Assembly (NCBI GenBank): GCA_004172935.1
Contig: SDZD01000016.1
Coordinates: forward strand, 1 to 64,000
Source of the DNA: a bacterium
GTDB taxonomy: Bacteria > Armatimonadota > Abditibacteriia > Abditibacteriales > Abditibacteriaceae
Length of the DNA stretch: 64,000 bases
Direction of reading: 5' to 3'
The position numbers and the translations under genes are program-made. How positions within the stretch are numbered: position 1 is the stretch's first letter; the number at the start of each line of letters is the position of its first letter. Positions 26,101 through 36,160 of this stretch are shown piece after piece. The notes under the pieces were generated by a model, which had not been told where the DNA came from, did no database searches, and saw only the letters and a list, made by a program, of their open reading frames with translations.

Positions 26101-27378
26101 ATGCCGCACGGTGAAAAGGGTACTGTCGTTGGCGTTCAAATTTTCGCGCGCCACAAGTACTTCTCGCCACAGGCATACGAGAAGTTCATTCGCGAGGGCT
26201 ATTCCGAAATTGAAGCGCGCCGCATGGCGACGATTCCTCTCGTGGACGACCCAGAACGGCCCATCTGCCCCATCACTGGCGGCATCATGACCAAAGAACC
26301 AGGCGATGAACTGCGTGCTGGCACCAACCAGATGGTTCGTGTTTATGTCGCACAAAAGCGCAAAATCATGGAAGGCGACAAAATGGCCGGACGCCACGGT
26401 AACAAGGGTGTTGTCTCGAAGATTTTGCCAGCCGCAGACATGCCGTTCCTCGCAGACGGAACTCCGGTCGACATCGTCTTGACGCCACTTGGCGTTCCGA
26501 CTCGAATGAACATCGGTCAGGTTCTCGAAATGCACCTTGGTATGGTGGGCGCCCACTTCGGCACCGACTTCGTCAACCCGATCTTTGCTGGCGCTCGCGA
26601 ACCAGAACTATACGCAGGTATGGCCCGCGTTGCGTGCCAGTTGCGCGTCGCTTCGATGAAAAACTTCATCGAAACTGATCTTGAACTGGAAATCCCAGAA
26701 TTCAGTGGCGACGACACCACCGATGTTGCTCTCGATAACCTCGCCAAAGCCTTCACCGACATGCTTCGCGGCATGGAAGATGAACAGATCGAGGAAATCG
26801 GCGAGAATGTCGGCACCGACCCCGAAGAATTCGGACGCGCTGACAAGAACATCAAAGCCGACCTGATCGTGAAAGCGATTCGCGACGTTGTCGATGCACG
26901 CACTGGCTACGATCCTAATTCGGGCAAATGCGTGCTTCGTGATGGCCGCACTGGCGAAGCGTTCGAACAAGCAGTGGCTGTTGGCCGCGTGTATATGATG
27001 AAGCTTCACCACTTGGTTGAAGACAAAATCCACGCTCGCTCGACTGGCCCCTACTCGCTTGTAACGCAGCAACCTCTGGGTGGTAAAGCCCAGTTCGGCG
27101 GACAGCGTTTCGGAGAAATGGAAGTGTGGGCGCTCGAAGCTTATGGCGCGGCGCATACGCTCCAAGAAATCTTGACCATCAAATCGGACGACGTGGCAGG
27201 CCGCGTCAAAACCTACGAGTCCATCGTTAAAGGCGAAACCAGCCTAGAACCGGGCGTACCTGAATCCTTCAAGATTTTGGTGAAAGAACTTCAATCTCTC
27301 GCATTGCAAGTTGAAGTCGAAGACGTGCATGGCAATGCGATGGAACTCAAAGAAGTCGAGGACGAGTTCGACCGCTAA
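23122..27378 (+). CDS. rpoB: RNA polymerase beta subunit
   Basis: A 1418-residue catalytic subunit of RNA polymerase. Conserved blocks include MTERGTFIINGAERVVVAQL, the rifampicin-pocket region QLSQFMEQTNPLAEL then HKRRVSVLGPGG (about residues 586-611), YGRICPIETPEGPNIGLI, GYNYEDAI, MAGRHGNKGVVSKI and the C-terminal GGQRFGEMEVWALEAYGAA. It is collinear with rpoC (51 bases apart). Unusually, the genes upstream are not rplK-A-J-L. A short hairpin, CATTCGTTCGCGAATG at 23006-23021, lies in the leader. Confidence 0.98.
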   Translation: MAIASHGLPIRLRGTTNFYDVAAPEGVGTIGAGLPVFNSTLVNTAKSRSYLNQFNFDEVPNLVAMQLDSYADFLNNGLRDLFDSFSPIEDFTGTMSLEFLDYTLGEPKFSPDECRERDLTYEMPMKVKVRVVNKESGELKESEVYLGEMPCMTERGTFIINGAERVVVAQLSRSSGAYFKEEISYSGRRLLQMQIIPQEGAWVDSEVAEETTKGIVTSLGAKVAQSKRMPITTLLRAFSALDAAQPHRARTEALEIDDPALIGRILSEQLINYSTGEVVAEADTVITDEVFAEIKNLRDNPDIEVRATRLQAATTRQILEMFGEKLTINLTDKPDDVEDIKDLMTEESTTGNDREYNFWLAENLSDPDNKKNLLRACAHLDADNIDKVLRIAPEQIEVYRLPAMLTGALVLDKVRDEKGKTEEDSSQTELLALAEVHKTLRPGDPVTQENARNLLNSYFFDPKRYDMGRVGRYKLNRKLGVNVPEGIHTLTMDDLVGGIRYVLAMETSDEEFRSGADDIDHLRNKRVRAVGELLQNQLRGGMLRMERVARERLTSLDRDSITAQAVISIKPLTAAVRSFFGSGQLSQFMEQTNPLAELVHKRRVSVLGPGGLSRQSAKLEVRDVHHSHYGRICPIETPEGPNIGLIGSMATLAKLDDYGFLLSPYRRVDVRDGKAYLSQDKELVYMSADEEENVYIAAASSHVDEKTYQLTEEMVQARYGSTHPQVSPMQCAYMDTSPLQVFSVATGLIPFLENDDANRALMGANMQRQAVPLLRPDVPLVKTGIERRVATDSGAAVTADIDGVISEVSAKSITVSGYDGDEIVYPMRTFLRSNQATCIHQKPIVQKGQRVTQGQALADGPSTRGGELALGRNMTVAFMLWDGYNYEDAIILSDRVLKEDLLTSVHIEKYEVEARDTKLGPEEITRDIPNVGEDQLRNLDEHGIIRVGADVFPQDILVGKIAPKSQGELSAEERLVIAIFGKKAEESRDASLRMPHGEKGTVVGVQIFARHKYFSPQAYEKFIREGYSEIEARRMATIPLVDDPERPICPITGGIMTKEPGDELRAGTNQMVRVYVAQKRKIMEGDKMAGRHGNKGVVSKILPAADMPFLADGTPVDIVLTPLGVPTRMNIGQVLEMHLGMVGAHFGTDFVNPIFAGAREPELYAGMARVACQLRVASMKNFIETDLELEIPEFSGDDTTDVALDNLAKAFTDMLRGMEDEQIEEIGENVGTDPEEFGRADKNIKADLIVKAIRDVVDARTGYDPNSGKCVLRDGRTGEAFEQAVAVGRVYMMKLHHLVEDKIHARSTGPYSLVTQQPLGGKAQFGGQRFGEMEVWALEAYGAAHTLQEILTIKSDDVAGRVKTYESIVKGETSLEPGVPESFKILVKELQSLALQVEVEDVHGNAMELKEVEDEFDR

Positions 27379-27390
27379 ACCCCTCCCCTT

Positions 27391-27423
27391 CCCGCTTCTG
27401 CCTTATTATGGGGTAGAAGCGGG
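27391..27423 (+). promoter_or_regulatory. Hairpin between rpoB and rpoC overlapping the rpoC ribosome binding site
   Basis: CCCGCTTCT (27391-27399) pairs perfectly with AGAAGCGGG (27415-27423). The GGGAG that serves as the probable Shine-Dalgarno of rpoC (TTG at 27430) starts inside the 3' arm, so folding would partly mask it. There is no T-run, so it is not a standard terminator. Confidence 0.55.
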
Positions 27424-27429
27424 AGCGAG

Positions 27430-30400
27430 TTGAATCAGGACACAATCCAAGCAAACTCATCAATGGCTGAAACCAACATTTTCGCAGTGCCCGCAGTTGA
27501 GGGCACTTCTGCTGACCGTATCGAGCGCGGCGTGTTCGGCGAGCGCATCGGCAATGGTCGTCAGGTCACACAGACCGTCACCGCGTCTGCGTTCGACCTT
27601 CTCCGTATCGGCATCGCTTCACCTCAGGACATTCGTTCATGGAGCCGTGGCGAGGTCAAAAAGCCGGAAACAATTAACTACCGCACCTTCAAGCCAGAAC
27701 GCGACGGCTTGTTCTGCGAGCGCATCTTTGGCCCCACCAAGGACATGGAATGCTCGTGCGGCAAGTTCAAGAAATCCAAGTTCAAGGGCGTTATCTGCGA
27801 CCGCTGCGGCGTCGAAGTAACGCGCTCGAAAGTGCGCCGCGTCCGTATGGGGCACATCGAACTGGCAGCTCCCGTCGCCCACCTGTGGTACGTCAAAGGC
27901 GTCCCCTCGCCGATGGCGCTGCTGCTCGACATGTCGCCCCGCTTCTTGGAGCGCGTGCTTTATTTCTCGCACTGGATCGTCACTGCAGCCGACCAGGCGA
28001 AAATTTCCAAGAACGTCGAGCGCATCCGCGACGCCGTTATGGAAGCGCTCACCGAAATCGACCAGTCCCGTGACTTGGAGCGCAAGCGGAACCTTGACAT
28101 TTACGAGGACTTGCGCCAGCGCCAGGAACAGGGCGACGAAACAATCTCTCCAGATGATGTCATCAAACAGCGTCGTCTCGCCGAGGATGTTTCGGGCGAT
28201 GCCTACGCTGAAGAGCGCAAGAAAGAATTGCAAGACGCTCTGGGCTTGCTGAACGAACTTGAGCCAAAGCGCTTGCTCGAAGACCGCGAATATCGCGGTT
28301 TGCAGCGCCTCAGCGACGTTTTGCAGTCCAAAATGAGCGGCGAGTTCACCGACCTCTACCACGCCGGTATGGGTGCCACCGCTGTTCAGCGCTTGCTTGA
28401 AGTCATCGACCTCGAAGCCGAATCCCGCACCCTCAAGAAACAGGTGCAGGAAACGCCATCGGGTGCCAAGCGCGGTCGTCTCATCAAGCGTTTGGAAATT
28501 GTCGAAGCTTTCCGCAAATCGAAGAACCGCCCTGAGTGGATGATCATGGAAGTCATTCCAGTCATGCCACCAGAGTTGCGTCCGATGGTTCAGTTGGATG
28601 GTGGCCGCTTTGCGACCTCCGATCTTAACGACCTCTATCGCCGCATCATCAACCGTAACAACCGCTTGAAGCGCATCACGGAAATCAAAGCGCCGGAATC
28701 CATCATCAACCACGAAAAGCGGTTGCTGCAGGAGTCGGTCGATGCTTTGATCGACAACACGCGCCGCCAGCGCCCAGTTACAGGTTCTTCAGGTCGTCCC
28801 TTGAAGTCGCTGTCCGACATGCTGAAAGGCAAAGAAGGCCGCTTCCGCAAGAACTTGCTCGGTAAGCGCGTCGACTACTCAGGCCGTTCGGTTATCGTCG
28901 TCGGTCCGCAGTTGCGCCTCGACCAGTGCGGACTGCCCAAAGAGATGGCGCTCGAATTGTTCAAGCCCTTCGTAATGAAGCGTTTGGTGCAAAAAGGCTT
29001 CACCTCCAACATTAAGACGGCCCGCCGCATGGTCGACCGTTTGAAACCCGAAGTGTGGGACGCACTCGAAGAGGTCATCACCGAACATCCGGTGCTCCTC
29101 AACCGCGCCCCAACATTACACCGCTTGGGAATTCAGGCGTTCGAACCTAAGTTGGTCGAAGGTAAAGCCATCCAAATCCACCCGCTCGTTTGCCCAGCGT
29201 TCAACGCTGACTTCGACGGCGATCAGATGGCTGTTCACGTTCCATTGTTCGCTCCGGCTCAGGCCGAGGCTCGCATCTTAATGATGTCGACCTCGAACCT
29301 GTTCTCGCCTCGTGATGGCGCTCCTGCCATGACACCAGGTAACGACATGGTTCTGGGCTGCTTCTATCTGACGATGCTTGAGCGCAACGCCAAGAATCCG
29401 ATGCTCGTCACGGCGGAAGAAGCGAAAGAACTGCCACTCTTTGGTAATACCATTGATGCAATCCGTTCTTACGATGAAGGTCGCCACAATTTGCACCAGT
29501 TGATTTGTGTGCGCCATCCGAAAGGAACGATTCTCGAAGACGGACACGCTCCACGTTTGGTAACAACCATTGGACGCTTGTTATTCAACGAGATTCTTCC
29601 CGAACCCGTGCAATTCGCCAACGTGTTGGCCGACAAGAAAACCATCTCCGGTTTGGTCATGAAGACCTACGAGACAATGGGCAATGAAGCCTGCGTCAAA
29701 TTGCTGGACGATGTGAAGAACCTTGGCTTCCGCTACGCAACAAAATCGGGTATGTCGATTTCGATGGGCGACTTCCGCGTAGAATCGAAACGTGAAGACA
29801 TCATCGCACGTACCGAACTTACGGTTAAGCGCGTTAACGATGCTTACCGCGACGATCCTTTCTCGATGACCGCTCAAGAACGCGAGCGTTCGGTTCTACA
29901 AGCTTGGGTTAAAGCGACTCAGGACGTATCGAACGACGTGTCAAAGGCGATGGACCCCTTCAACCCGCTGTCCTTGATGTCACAATCGGGAGCAACTGGT
30001 AAGGTCAAACAGATGATGCAGATCGTGGGTATGCGTGGTTTGATGCAAGACCCATCTGGTCGTTTGATCGAAGACCTACCAGTTAAATCGAACTTCCGTC
30101 GCGGTCTCGATTTGCACGAATACTTCGTATCGACGCACGGAGCACGTAAGGGTCTGGCCGACACAGCTTTGCGTACTGCAGACGCGGGTTACTTAACTCG
30201 TCGTTTGGTGGACGTATCGCAGGACGTTATCATCCGCGCGCAGGATTGCGGAACGGACGATGGCATCTACGTCAAAGAGGTTTATGAGTCGGATGAAATG
30301 ACTTCGATGGAATCGCGCTCAATGGTTGGACGCCGCTTGGCGGACCCCATCCTGCACCCGCAGACCAAAGAAGTTCTTTACCCCTACGAAACCTACGTTT

Positions 30401-32205
30401 CGGAGAAGGTATTCGCCGACCTCAAGAACTATGAGTGGGGCAAGAACAACCGCGCGCGCATCCACATGCCGCTCGAAACACTTGCTGAGCGCATGTCGGG
30501 ACGTATCGTTCTAGAAGACGTTATTCACCCCGAAACCGGAGAAGTTCTGGTCACAGCGGGCGAGAACGTCAACCGGGTGTTGTCCGATAAAGTCGAGAAG
30601 GCAGGAGTTCGTCGCGTCAAAATCCGCTCGATTTTGACCTGCAAACTTGGCAAAGGCGTTTGCGCTAACTGCTACGGCACCGACCTCGCCACCAACGGCG
30701 AAGTCGAAATCGGCGAAGCAGTCGGTATCATCGCGGCTCAGTCCATCGGCGAACCAGGCACCCAGCTCACCATGCGTACCTTCCACATGGGCGGCGTGGC
30801 GCAGGGGCAATCGTTGACAGGCGTTTCCCGTGGCAAAGAAGCTCGTCGTCAGGCTCTCATCGAACTCCGTGGCGACATCGCCAAGGGCAACTTCCAGATG
30901 CAGGGAACAGCGACCGAACAAAAACGCGAAATCCAGCGCTACCTCAAAGTGTTGGAAGCGTCGGTTGGCGGTCTTCTGCGCGTCGTTGAATTGTTCGAGG
31001 CTCGCAAACCCAAGGGCGAAGCTATCACCACGACAGTTGACGGTACAGTCGTCGCTATCATTGGTGGCGGCCGTACAGATGTCATGCAAGGCATAGACCT
31101 TGTCATCGACTTAGAGCGTGCCCGTTACGGTGTGCGTAAAGTGCTTGTCCAGACAACAATCCCGATGGAGCGTCGCGACGATCTCATCGGACAGCGTTCA
31201 GCCAATGCCATCTACGCCCCCGACGCCTACGAGGATGGTCTGGTCGTCAAAGGTGCCAAGCCACTCGTTCCGGCACTGGGCGACTTGACCGACAAAATGC
31301 TCGACCTGCTGGATCGCAACGAAGTCAAATCGGTAATCGTTCAGCGTGAATTCGCTGTTCCTCACCGTGGCAACCTCGACGTGCGCGTTGGGCAGGAAGT
31401 CGCTCTCGGCGACACACTGACCAAAGGCCCGTTGTGGCCACAGGACGTACTGCAATGGCGCGGTTTGAAGGGAATTGCCGAATACCTCGTGCAAGAAGTG
31501 CAAAAGGTCTATAAGGCACAGGGCATCAATATCCACGACAAGCACATCGAAGTGATTGTCCGCCAGATGCTCCGCAAACGTCGCGTCAAGGAAACCGGCG
31601 ATACCGAACTCATGCCAGGTAAGTTGGTTGACGCAGCGAACTTCGAAGCGCACAACCAGCGCGCCATCGACGCCGGCTTGAACCCAGCAACAGCCGATTT
31701 CGTGCTGTTGGGTATCACCGAAGCGGCTTTGGCCACCGAGTCGTTCCTGTCTGCAGCTTCGTTCCAGAAAACCACCAAGGTTTTGACCGAAGCCGCGACA
31801 CACGGCAAAGAGGACATGCTGGAAGGCTTGAAAGAGAACGTCATCATTGGCCGCCTCATTCCTGCCGGAACAGGTCTCCGTCGCCGCGAGGCAATCGCAG
31901 TAGACGAGGATCCAGAAGCCCTCGAATACGCACGTGCCAACGCGGAATTAATGCGAGCCGAAGAGCTTCGCGCCCGTCCCGCACCACGCACGCCAGTTGA
32001 TGTGGACGATGTCTTTAACATCCCAGGCCTCGACACCGGAGCTAGCGCTCTGGAACTCGCCGAAGCTGGCATGAGCATCGAAGACGGTTCTTCGAGCGCC
32101 CTCTCGATCTTGGATGATGAATCCGAGCCTTCGGTTGGCGACCTCGGTGACAACGACTTGCTAGGTGGCGATGACCTACTCTCTTCCTTCTCGGACGACG
32201 AGTAA
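27430..32205 (+). CDS. rpoC: RNA polymerase beta' subunit
   Basis: 1591 residues. The N-terminal zinc site has Cys108, 110, 123 and 126 (CSCGKFK then CDRCGVEV). The catalytic [14 protein letters not shown], with the three Mg-binding Asp, is near residue 590. The second zinc site lies in [15 protein letters not shown] near 1075. The bridge/trigger region [22 protein letters not shown] is intact. The last ~70 residues are acidic. The TTG start is chosen because GGGAG lies just before it; an in-frame ATG at 27463 lacks a good ribosome binding site. A strong terminator follows. Confidence 0.98.
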   Translation: MNQDTIQANSSMAETNIFAVPAVEGTSADRIERGVFGERIGNGRQVTQTVTASAFDLLRIGIASPQDIRSWSRGEVKKPETINYRTFKPERDGLFCERIFGPTKDMECSCGKFKKSKFKGVICDRCGVEVTRSKVRRVRMGHIELAAPVAHLWYVKGVPSPMALLLDMSPRFLERVLYFSHWIVTAADQAKISKNVERIRDAVMEALTEIDQSRDLERKRNLDIYEDLRQRQEQGDETISPDDVIKQRRLAEDVSGDAYAEERKKELQDALGLLNELEPKRLLEDREYRGLQRLSDVLQSKMSGEFTDLYHAGMGATAVQRLLEVIDLEAESRTLKKQVQETPSGAKRGRLIKRLEIVEAFRKSKNRPEWMIMEVIPVMPPELRPMVQLDGGRFATSDLNDLYRRIINRNNRLKRITEIKAPESIINHEKRLLQESVDALIDNTRRQRPVTGSSGRPLKSLSDMLKGKEGRFRKNLLGKRVDYSGRSVIVVGPQLRLDQCGLPKEMALELFKPFVMKRLVQKGFTSNIKTARRMVDRLKPEVWDALEEVITEHPVLLNRAPTLHRLGIQAFEPKLVEGKAIQIHPLVCPAFNADFDGDQMAVHVPLFAPAQAEARILMMSTSNLFSPRDGAPAMTPGNDMVLGCFYLTMLERNAKNPMLVTAEEAKELPLFGNTIDAIRSYDEGRHNLHQLICVRHPKGTILEDGHAPRLVTTIGRLLFNEILPEPVQFANVLADKKTISGLVMKTYETMGNEACVKLLDDVKNLGFRYATKSGMSISMGDFRVESKREDIIARTELTVKRVNDAYRDDPFSMTAQERERSVLQAWVKATQDVSNDVSKAMDPFNPLSLMSQSGATGKVKQMMQIVGMRGLMQDPSGRLIEDLPVKSNFRRGLDLHEYFVSTHGARKGLADTALRTADAGYLTRRLVDVSQDVIIRAQDCGTDDGIYVKEVYESDEMTSMESRSMVGRRLADPILHPQTKEVLYPYETYVSEKVFADLKNYEWGKNNRARIHMPLETLAERMSGRIVLEDVIHPETGEVLVTAGENVNRVLSDKVEKAGVRRVKIRSILTCKLGKGVCANCYGTDLATNGEVEIGEAVGIIAAQSIGEPGTQLTMRTFHMGGVAQGQSLTGVSRGKEARRQALIELRGDIAKGNFQMQGTATEQKREIQRYLKVLEASVGGLLRVVELFEARKPKGEAITTTVDGTVVAIIGGGRTDVMQGIDLVIDLERARYGVRKVLVQTTIPMERRDDLIGQRSANAIYAPDAYEDGLVVKGAKPLVPALGDLTDKMLDLLDRNEVKSVIVQREFAVPHRGNLDVRVGQEVALGDTLTKGPLWPQDVLQWRGLKGIAEYLVQEVQKVYKAQGINIHDKHIEVIVRQMLRKRRVKETGDTELMPGKLVDAANFEAHNQRAIDAGLNPATADFVLLGITEAALATESFLSAASFQKTTKVLTEAATHGKEDMLEGLKENVIIGRLIPAGTGLRRREAIAVDEDPEALEYARANAELMRAEELRARPAPRTPVDVDDVFNIPGLDTGASALELAEAGMSIEDGSSSALSILDDESEPSVGDLGDNDLLGGDDLLSSFSDDE

Positions 32206-32221
32206 AATCACCATTATCAGC

Positions 32222-32255
32222 AACAAGACCCGCCTCTCAGGAGGCGGGTCTTGTT
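32222..32255 (+). terminator. Terminator of the rpoBC operon
   Basis: A 15-bp perfect stem, AACAAGACCCGCCTC with GAGGCGGGTCTTGTT, and a TCAG loop. It sits 16 bases after the rpoC stop. The T-tract after the stem is weak (GCGTTCGATTCTTTTT). Confidence 0.8.
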
Positions 32256-32398
32256 GCGTTCGATTCTTTTTGCTATTTTGACAAAAATCAGCATCTCCCT
32301 TCACAAAAAACCCCTATATTAAGGGCACACTGCTCTAGTAACTTTCGTCCTACTGAGGAAAAGGTAATATCAGTTCGCCATTCGAAAAGAGTTTGTTT

Positions 32399-34447
32399 AT
32401 GAGCGCTTCTACGTCTTCGTCACCCTCTACATCCACTATTATTCCAGCGCCCGAAATTACGGCGACACCCAGACGTACATTTGCCTTCTGGCGCCCATTA
32501 CTGGCCTGTGGCGGTGCATTGCTGACAGGCGCAGTTTTAATTCGCCTCGCCCCTAACCCTACACCGATTGTAACCCCAGCCACTACCACAACCGAAACAG
32601 TGGCAGCTCCACTGCTAATTCCAGCCTCACAACTCATTGAGGCTCGCCCAATCTCGGCCAGCACTAATGGTCGCATGATGAAAGGTCAATGGAAGCTGAC
32701 GACAGATGTAACAGGCAAAGCAGCCACTTCCGGCGAGGTAGCTCGTTGGGTAGTCGAGCCAGGCTCACATGTAGAAGCAGGCGACAGGGTTATCGAAATT
32801 TCCAGTGGGGCAGCCTCACGCCCCGCTGTGGGCGCTGAATCGCAGCAAAACCAGGCTGAAAAGGAACAGGTCGCTGCTGCTAATGGCCAAACAGCTCTCG
32901 CTCAAAAACTCTCGATGGCCCAAAGCCAACTACTCGCCTCACAAGAACGAGTAGAACATGCCCAAGCGAAGGTTTCAGCCGCACGCACCCTCGTCAAACG
33001 CCTCATAGCAGGCGAGAAAATCCCTGTTGCTGGCGGCCCGACCAAAACAACTCATCAAATCAGCAAGCGCCAAAACCCAGAAGCTGCACGCCTTGACCGT
33101 GAGCATAAGCGTGCTCAAGAAGCGGCGAGTGACGCACGAGACAAATCTGCAAGCGCAAAATCCGAATTCGACGACTCGAAGAAAGCACTCACCAAAGCCC
33201 AAAAGCAAGCCGATACAGCAGGAGCTGCCTTAGCCAAGGCGGAAACCGATTTCAAAGCGGAGAAGGCCACAGCCGATGTACTCCAAAACGCGCGTGCCGA
33301 TGCGGATGACGCTCAGACAACACTCAAAACGGCACAAACTCGCGCCGATGTCGCCCAACGCGCCTACACCTCATCCCAGAGTAAAGTCACCGCAAGCGAA
33401 GCTGCCGCAAAAGATGCTGGAAGCGCTGCGCAAAAAGCGGCTGAGACCCTAATAGAACAACCAACAGCAGCAAGCGAAGAAACCGGTAACTATATGACCG
33501 CAGATCAAGCGGCCACCTTAGTCGCCGATGCTTTGCGCGAGTCAAAAGCAGCAACAAAGCAAGCAGACCGTATCCACGCTCGCGTCGACGATTATCAGCG
33601 TCAAGTTAGCCTCACTTCGCAACGTGTCGAGTCGGCTTCCGACGATTTACAAAAAGCCCAGCAAAGAGTATTGGATTCAGTACCTCGTCCCCGCTTCACT
33701 TCAACGGTTGCTCCTGTATCAGGGACAGTCACTTGGATTTCACGTCTCGCCAGAGAAGTAGGAACTGGTGAAACAGTATTCGGCATCTCTCAAGGGCGAA
33801 GTGGTTTCCTCCGCTTCGAGGATAAAAGTGGCGCATGGAAATCTTTGCATGTAGGCCAGACTCTCCGGGCGGTTTCAGCACCACAAACACCTGAACTGTC
33901 CGGTGAAAATTCCGTTGCGCCAGCAATGCCTTCAAGCAACGCCATGCCCGCCAGCATAGCATCTCAACTTCCAGTGCCTGTGCCTGTAACACCACCGCCA
34001 ACCTTCTCAGTACGCATTACGCGCATCACACCTCCTTCAACCGAAGGTGAGGCTGCACAAATTGATGCTGTACGCACCGAAAACACAGCTTCGGGGAGCA
34101 CAACGTCAACAGATGTCCAGGTAGAAATTCCGCTGGAAGCCCTACCAACAAAAACACCCGGAATAGCACCCAAAACTGGCCCTCAGCCTGTTGTTGTTCC
34201 ACTATCAGTTATTCTTCCGCGTGATGGAGCATCCTACGTCGCAGTCGTTGCCCCCACAAAAGAGGAAGAGCCAGCCACACTGCAATGGCGGTCCGTTAAG
34301 ATTCAACGCCAAACAGCCTTTGATGTTGAAATCAAGTCGGGCTTAAAAGCTGGTGAGCGTGTTGTTACTCAACCAATCCTATTACTCTCTGACTTAAAAC
34401 CAGAGCAGAACATAGGGATTCCAGTTACAGTTGAAGCGTCAGATTGA
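32399..34447 (+). CDS. HlyD/RND-type membrane fusion (adaptor) protein with extended coiled coil
   Basis: About 682 residues. An N-terminal membrane anchor (about 30-50, LLACGGALLTGAVLIRLA) precedes a lipoyl-like half (ARWVVEPGSHVEAGDRVIEIS). A very long Ala/Lys/Gln/Asp-rich helical region (about 140-430) is built as a coiled coil, and the second lipoyl half is PVSGTVTWISRLAREVGTGETVFGI. The C-terminus (DVEIKSGLKAGERVVTQP) is the adaptor membrane-proximal domain. Such proteins link inner-membrane pumps to outer-membrane channels. No pump or channel gene is in this window. TTG at 32393 is an alternative start. Confidence 0.75.
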   Translation: MSASTSSSPSTSTIIPAPEITATPRRTFAFWRPLLACGGALLTGAVLIRLAPNPTPIVTPATTTTETVAAPLLIPASQLIEARPISASTNGRMMKGQWKLTTDVTGKAATSGEVARWVVEPGSHVEAGDRVIEISSGAASRPAVGAESQQNQAEKEQVAAANGQTALAQKLSMAQSQLLASQERVEHAQAKVSAARTLVKRLIAGEKIPVAGGPTKTTHQISKRQNPEAARLDREHKRAQEAASDARDKSASAKSEFDDSKKALTKAQKQADTAGAALAKAETDFKAEKATADVLQNARADADDAQTTLKTAQTRADVAQRAYTSSQSKVTASEAAAKDAGSAAQKAAETLIEQPTAASEETGNYMTADQAATLVADALRESKAATKQADRIHARVDDYQRQVSLTSQRVESASDDLQKAQQRVLDSVPRPRFTSTVAPVSGTVTWISRLAREVGTGETVFGISQGRSGFLRFEDKSGAWKSLHVGQTLRAVSAPQTPELSGENSVAPAMPSSNAMPASIASQLPVPVPVTPPPTFSVRITRITPPSTEGEAAQIDAVRTENTASGSTTSTDVQVEIPLEALPTKTPGIAPKTGPQPVVVPLSVILPRDGASYVAVVAPTKEEEPATLQWRSVKIQRQTAFDVEIKSGLKAGERVVTQPILLLSDLKPEQNIGIPVTVEASD

Positions 34448-34564
34448 AATATCTACGCGATACTTTAAACAATTCGGAAAATAATTTAGCTTTATTTTCT
34501 TGACCCTTGATGTAAGGCTGTTCACACTTTCGCGCGTCCAAATTGAGTTGAAGTTTTAGTTGTT

Positions 34565-35638
34565 ATGTTCCGTCCCGTATTGCTCGCTTCGTTAGGAGTT
34601 TTGGCGATCCAACCTGTATTCGCACAGGAGGCCACGCCCGCACAAATGTCTTCCGGCACTAAACCGGGCAGTTCCATCGCACTGAGTCCTTTCGCTTTGG
34701 CACAACGCGATCAGGTACGCGAAACAACACCAGTTTCCAAACCAACTTTACAAGCCTCTACCCCAACTCAAACGGCTACACAGCAAACGACTCCCACGGC
34801 AGTAGTACCAACCCCGACACAACCCAAACCGTTAGCTGTGACGATACCGACTCCCAGTGCTATCCCTGTGGCGCTACCGCAAACAACAACCACAATTCCA
34901 GCACAGACGGTTCCTGCTCCGATACCAACTAATTCGCTAATTCCATCTCCGCAAACAACGGCGAAGAATATACCTGTTCCAGCTTTCTCCCCCAAAACAG
35001 GCACGGTTGAAAATTCTACAACGGCGACAAAAACCGTCGCCCTACCAACTTCACCTGCGGCGCAGCCAAAATCACTGGCTTCGCGTGAAGCCATGCGCCA
35101 ACGTATGTTGCTTTCGCAAATGGATGCTGATCTCGCTGCAGCTCAACCACGCCTCGACCGTGCTCAGGCCCGCCTAAGCCAAAGCCAGCGGCAACTCGGA
35201 GCCTTCACAACGACGCTTCGCTCTGCAATGATGGAAGCTGGCGATGAAGGTGGCGGTCTGCATCCATTCGTTCGCGTCGCTCAGCGTTATTTGGGTACTC
35301 CTTATGTTTGGGGTGGCGAAAGCGCGCGTGGTTTCGATTGTTCCGGCTTCATTATGCGCGTTATGCGCGACCTCGGTTACCGCGCTCTCCCCCACTCGGC
35401 AGCGGAACAATTCCACTATGGTACACCCATTGCGCGTGAACTCCTCAAACCTGGCGACATCGTATTTTTCGCCAACACCTATAAACCCGGCGTATCCCAC
35501 GTCGGAATCTATCTTGGCCGTGGACGCTTCATCCATGCCGCGAACTCTAAAGTCGGTACCATCGTTTCATCATTGAACGAATCAAAATGGATAGCCCATT
35601 ACGCCGGAGCACGCCGCTTGGTTCGCGCCAAAGCCTAG
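34565..35638 (+). CDS. Secreted NlpC/P60 (C40) cell wall hydrolase
   Basis: 357 residues. A signal peptide (1-20, ending VFA) is followed by a Thr/Pro/Gln-rich disordered linker (about 45-160), a short helical segment and a C-terminal NlpC/P60 domain from about 228. The catalytic Cys is in WGGESARGFDCSGF, the catalytic His in VSHVGIYLGRGRFIHAA, with the third polar residue just after. These enzymes cut gamma-D-Glu-DAP or related peptide bonds in peptidoglycan. A terminator follows. Confidence 0.9.
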   Translation: MFRPVLLASLGVLAIQPVFAQEATPAQMSSGTKPGSSIALSPFALAQRDQVRETTPVSKPTLQASTPTQTATQQTTPTAVVPTPTQPKPLAVTIPTPSAIPVALPQTTTTIPAQTVPAPIPTNSLIPSPQTTAKNIPVPAFSPKTGTVENSTTATKTVALPTSPAAQPKSLASREAMRQRMLLSQMDADLAAAQPRLDRAQARLSQSQRQLGAFTTTLRSAMMEAGDEGGGLHPFVRVAQRYLGTPYVWGGESARGFDCSGFIMRVMRDLGYRALPHSAAEQFHYGTPIARELLKPGDIVFFANTYKPGVSHVGIYLGRGRFIHAANSKVGTIVSSLNESKWIAHYAGARRLVRAKA

Positions 35639-35652
35639 ACAAAAACAATCCC

Positions 35653-35686
35653 AAAAGGTCGCGTTCGAGTGAACGCGACCTTTTTT
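35653..35686 (+). terminator. Terminator after the NlpC/P60 gene
   Basis: AAAAGGTCGCGTTC (35653-35666), loop GAGT, GAACGCGACCTTTT (35671-35684), continuing into TTTTTT. A classical strong terminator 15 bases after the stop. Confidence 0.9.
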
Positions 35687-35753
35687 AGTACGACTTCATA
35701 TGACACAATTTTATCCCCCTCCTGATTTGTAAAGGGCTCCAACATAGGCCGCT

Positions 35754-35784
35754 CCTTTTCATTGTGTTAAGTTCAAGTAGAATT
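35754..35784 (-). repeat. Dispersed intergenic repeat, copy 4
   Basis: On the minus strand it reads ATTCTACTTGAACTTAACAC continuing AATGAAAAGG. It shares its 5' ATTCT flank with copy 1 and its AAAAGG end with copies 2 and 3. It lies in the long gap between the C40 hydrolase terminator and metG. Confidence 0.75.
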
Positions 35785-36110
35785 ATTCCACCATCTGCTC
35801 ACCTATGTCTAACTCCATAGGTGCTGAGCATAATTTACAAGGAGGACTTCATTTACAACATAATTCAAATTATCATACCTTCATAAATTAGCATCATCAA
35901 AATTCCTCATTGAGCCAATTTGCGTCTCAAATCACCATCACCCTGCATCATCGTCCTATTTAAATTGCTCATCTTATTATCTTACTTAATTTTAAATTAA
36001 TTATTCTATGAAATCAGTTTTATTTATTTCTATATAAATTTCACTTTATCTTTGTAGAACAAAATAGGGAATATATTTTTTAAGTGTTGGCTCCCGCACA
36101 CAGATGAACA
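35785..36110. other. Very AT-rich intergenic stretch without a gene
   Basis: About 325 bases between repeat copy 4 and the metG terminator, far richer in A/T than the surrounding genes, with runs such as TTATTTATTTCTATATAAAT. All frames are closed by frequent stops. No RNA gene or clean inverted repeat is recognised. It may be a horizontally acquired or decayed segment, or a structural AT-rich spacer. Confidence 0.5.
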
Positions 36111-36112
36111 AA

Positions 36113-36145
36113 AAAGGCGCGTCCCCATTTAGAGGACGCGCCTTT
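36113..36145 (-). terminator. Terminator of metG
   Basis: AAAGGCGCGTCC (36113-36124) pairs with GGACGCGCCTTT (36134-36145) around a 9-base loop, 16 bases beyond the metG stop codon on the minus strand. Confidence 0.8.
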
Positions 36146-36160
36146 CATTAACGACTGTTG

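Noticed and set aside
27637-28713. Long minus-strand open frame of 358 codons across rpoC
   Set aside because: It lies antisense to the conserved rpoC reading frame, and its protein has no domain-like blocks; it is a codon-bias shadow.
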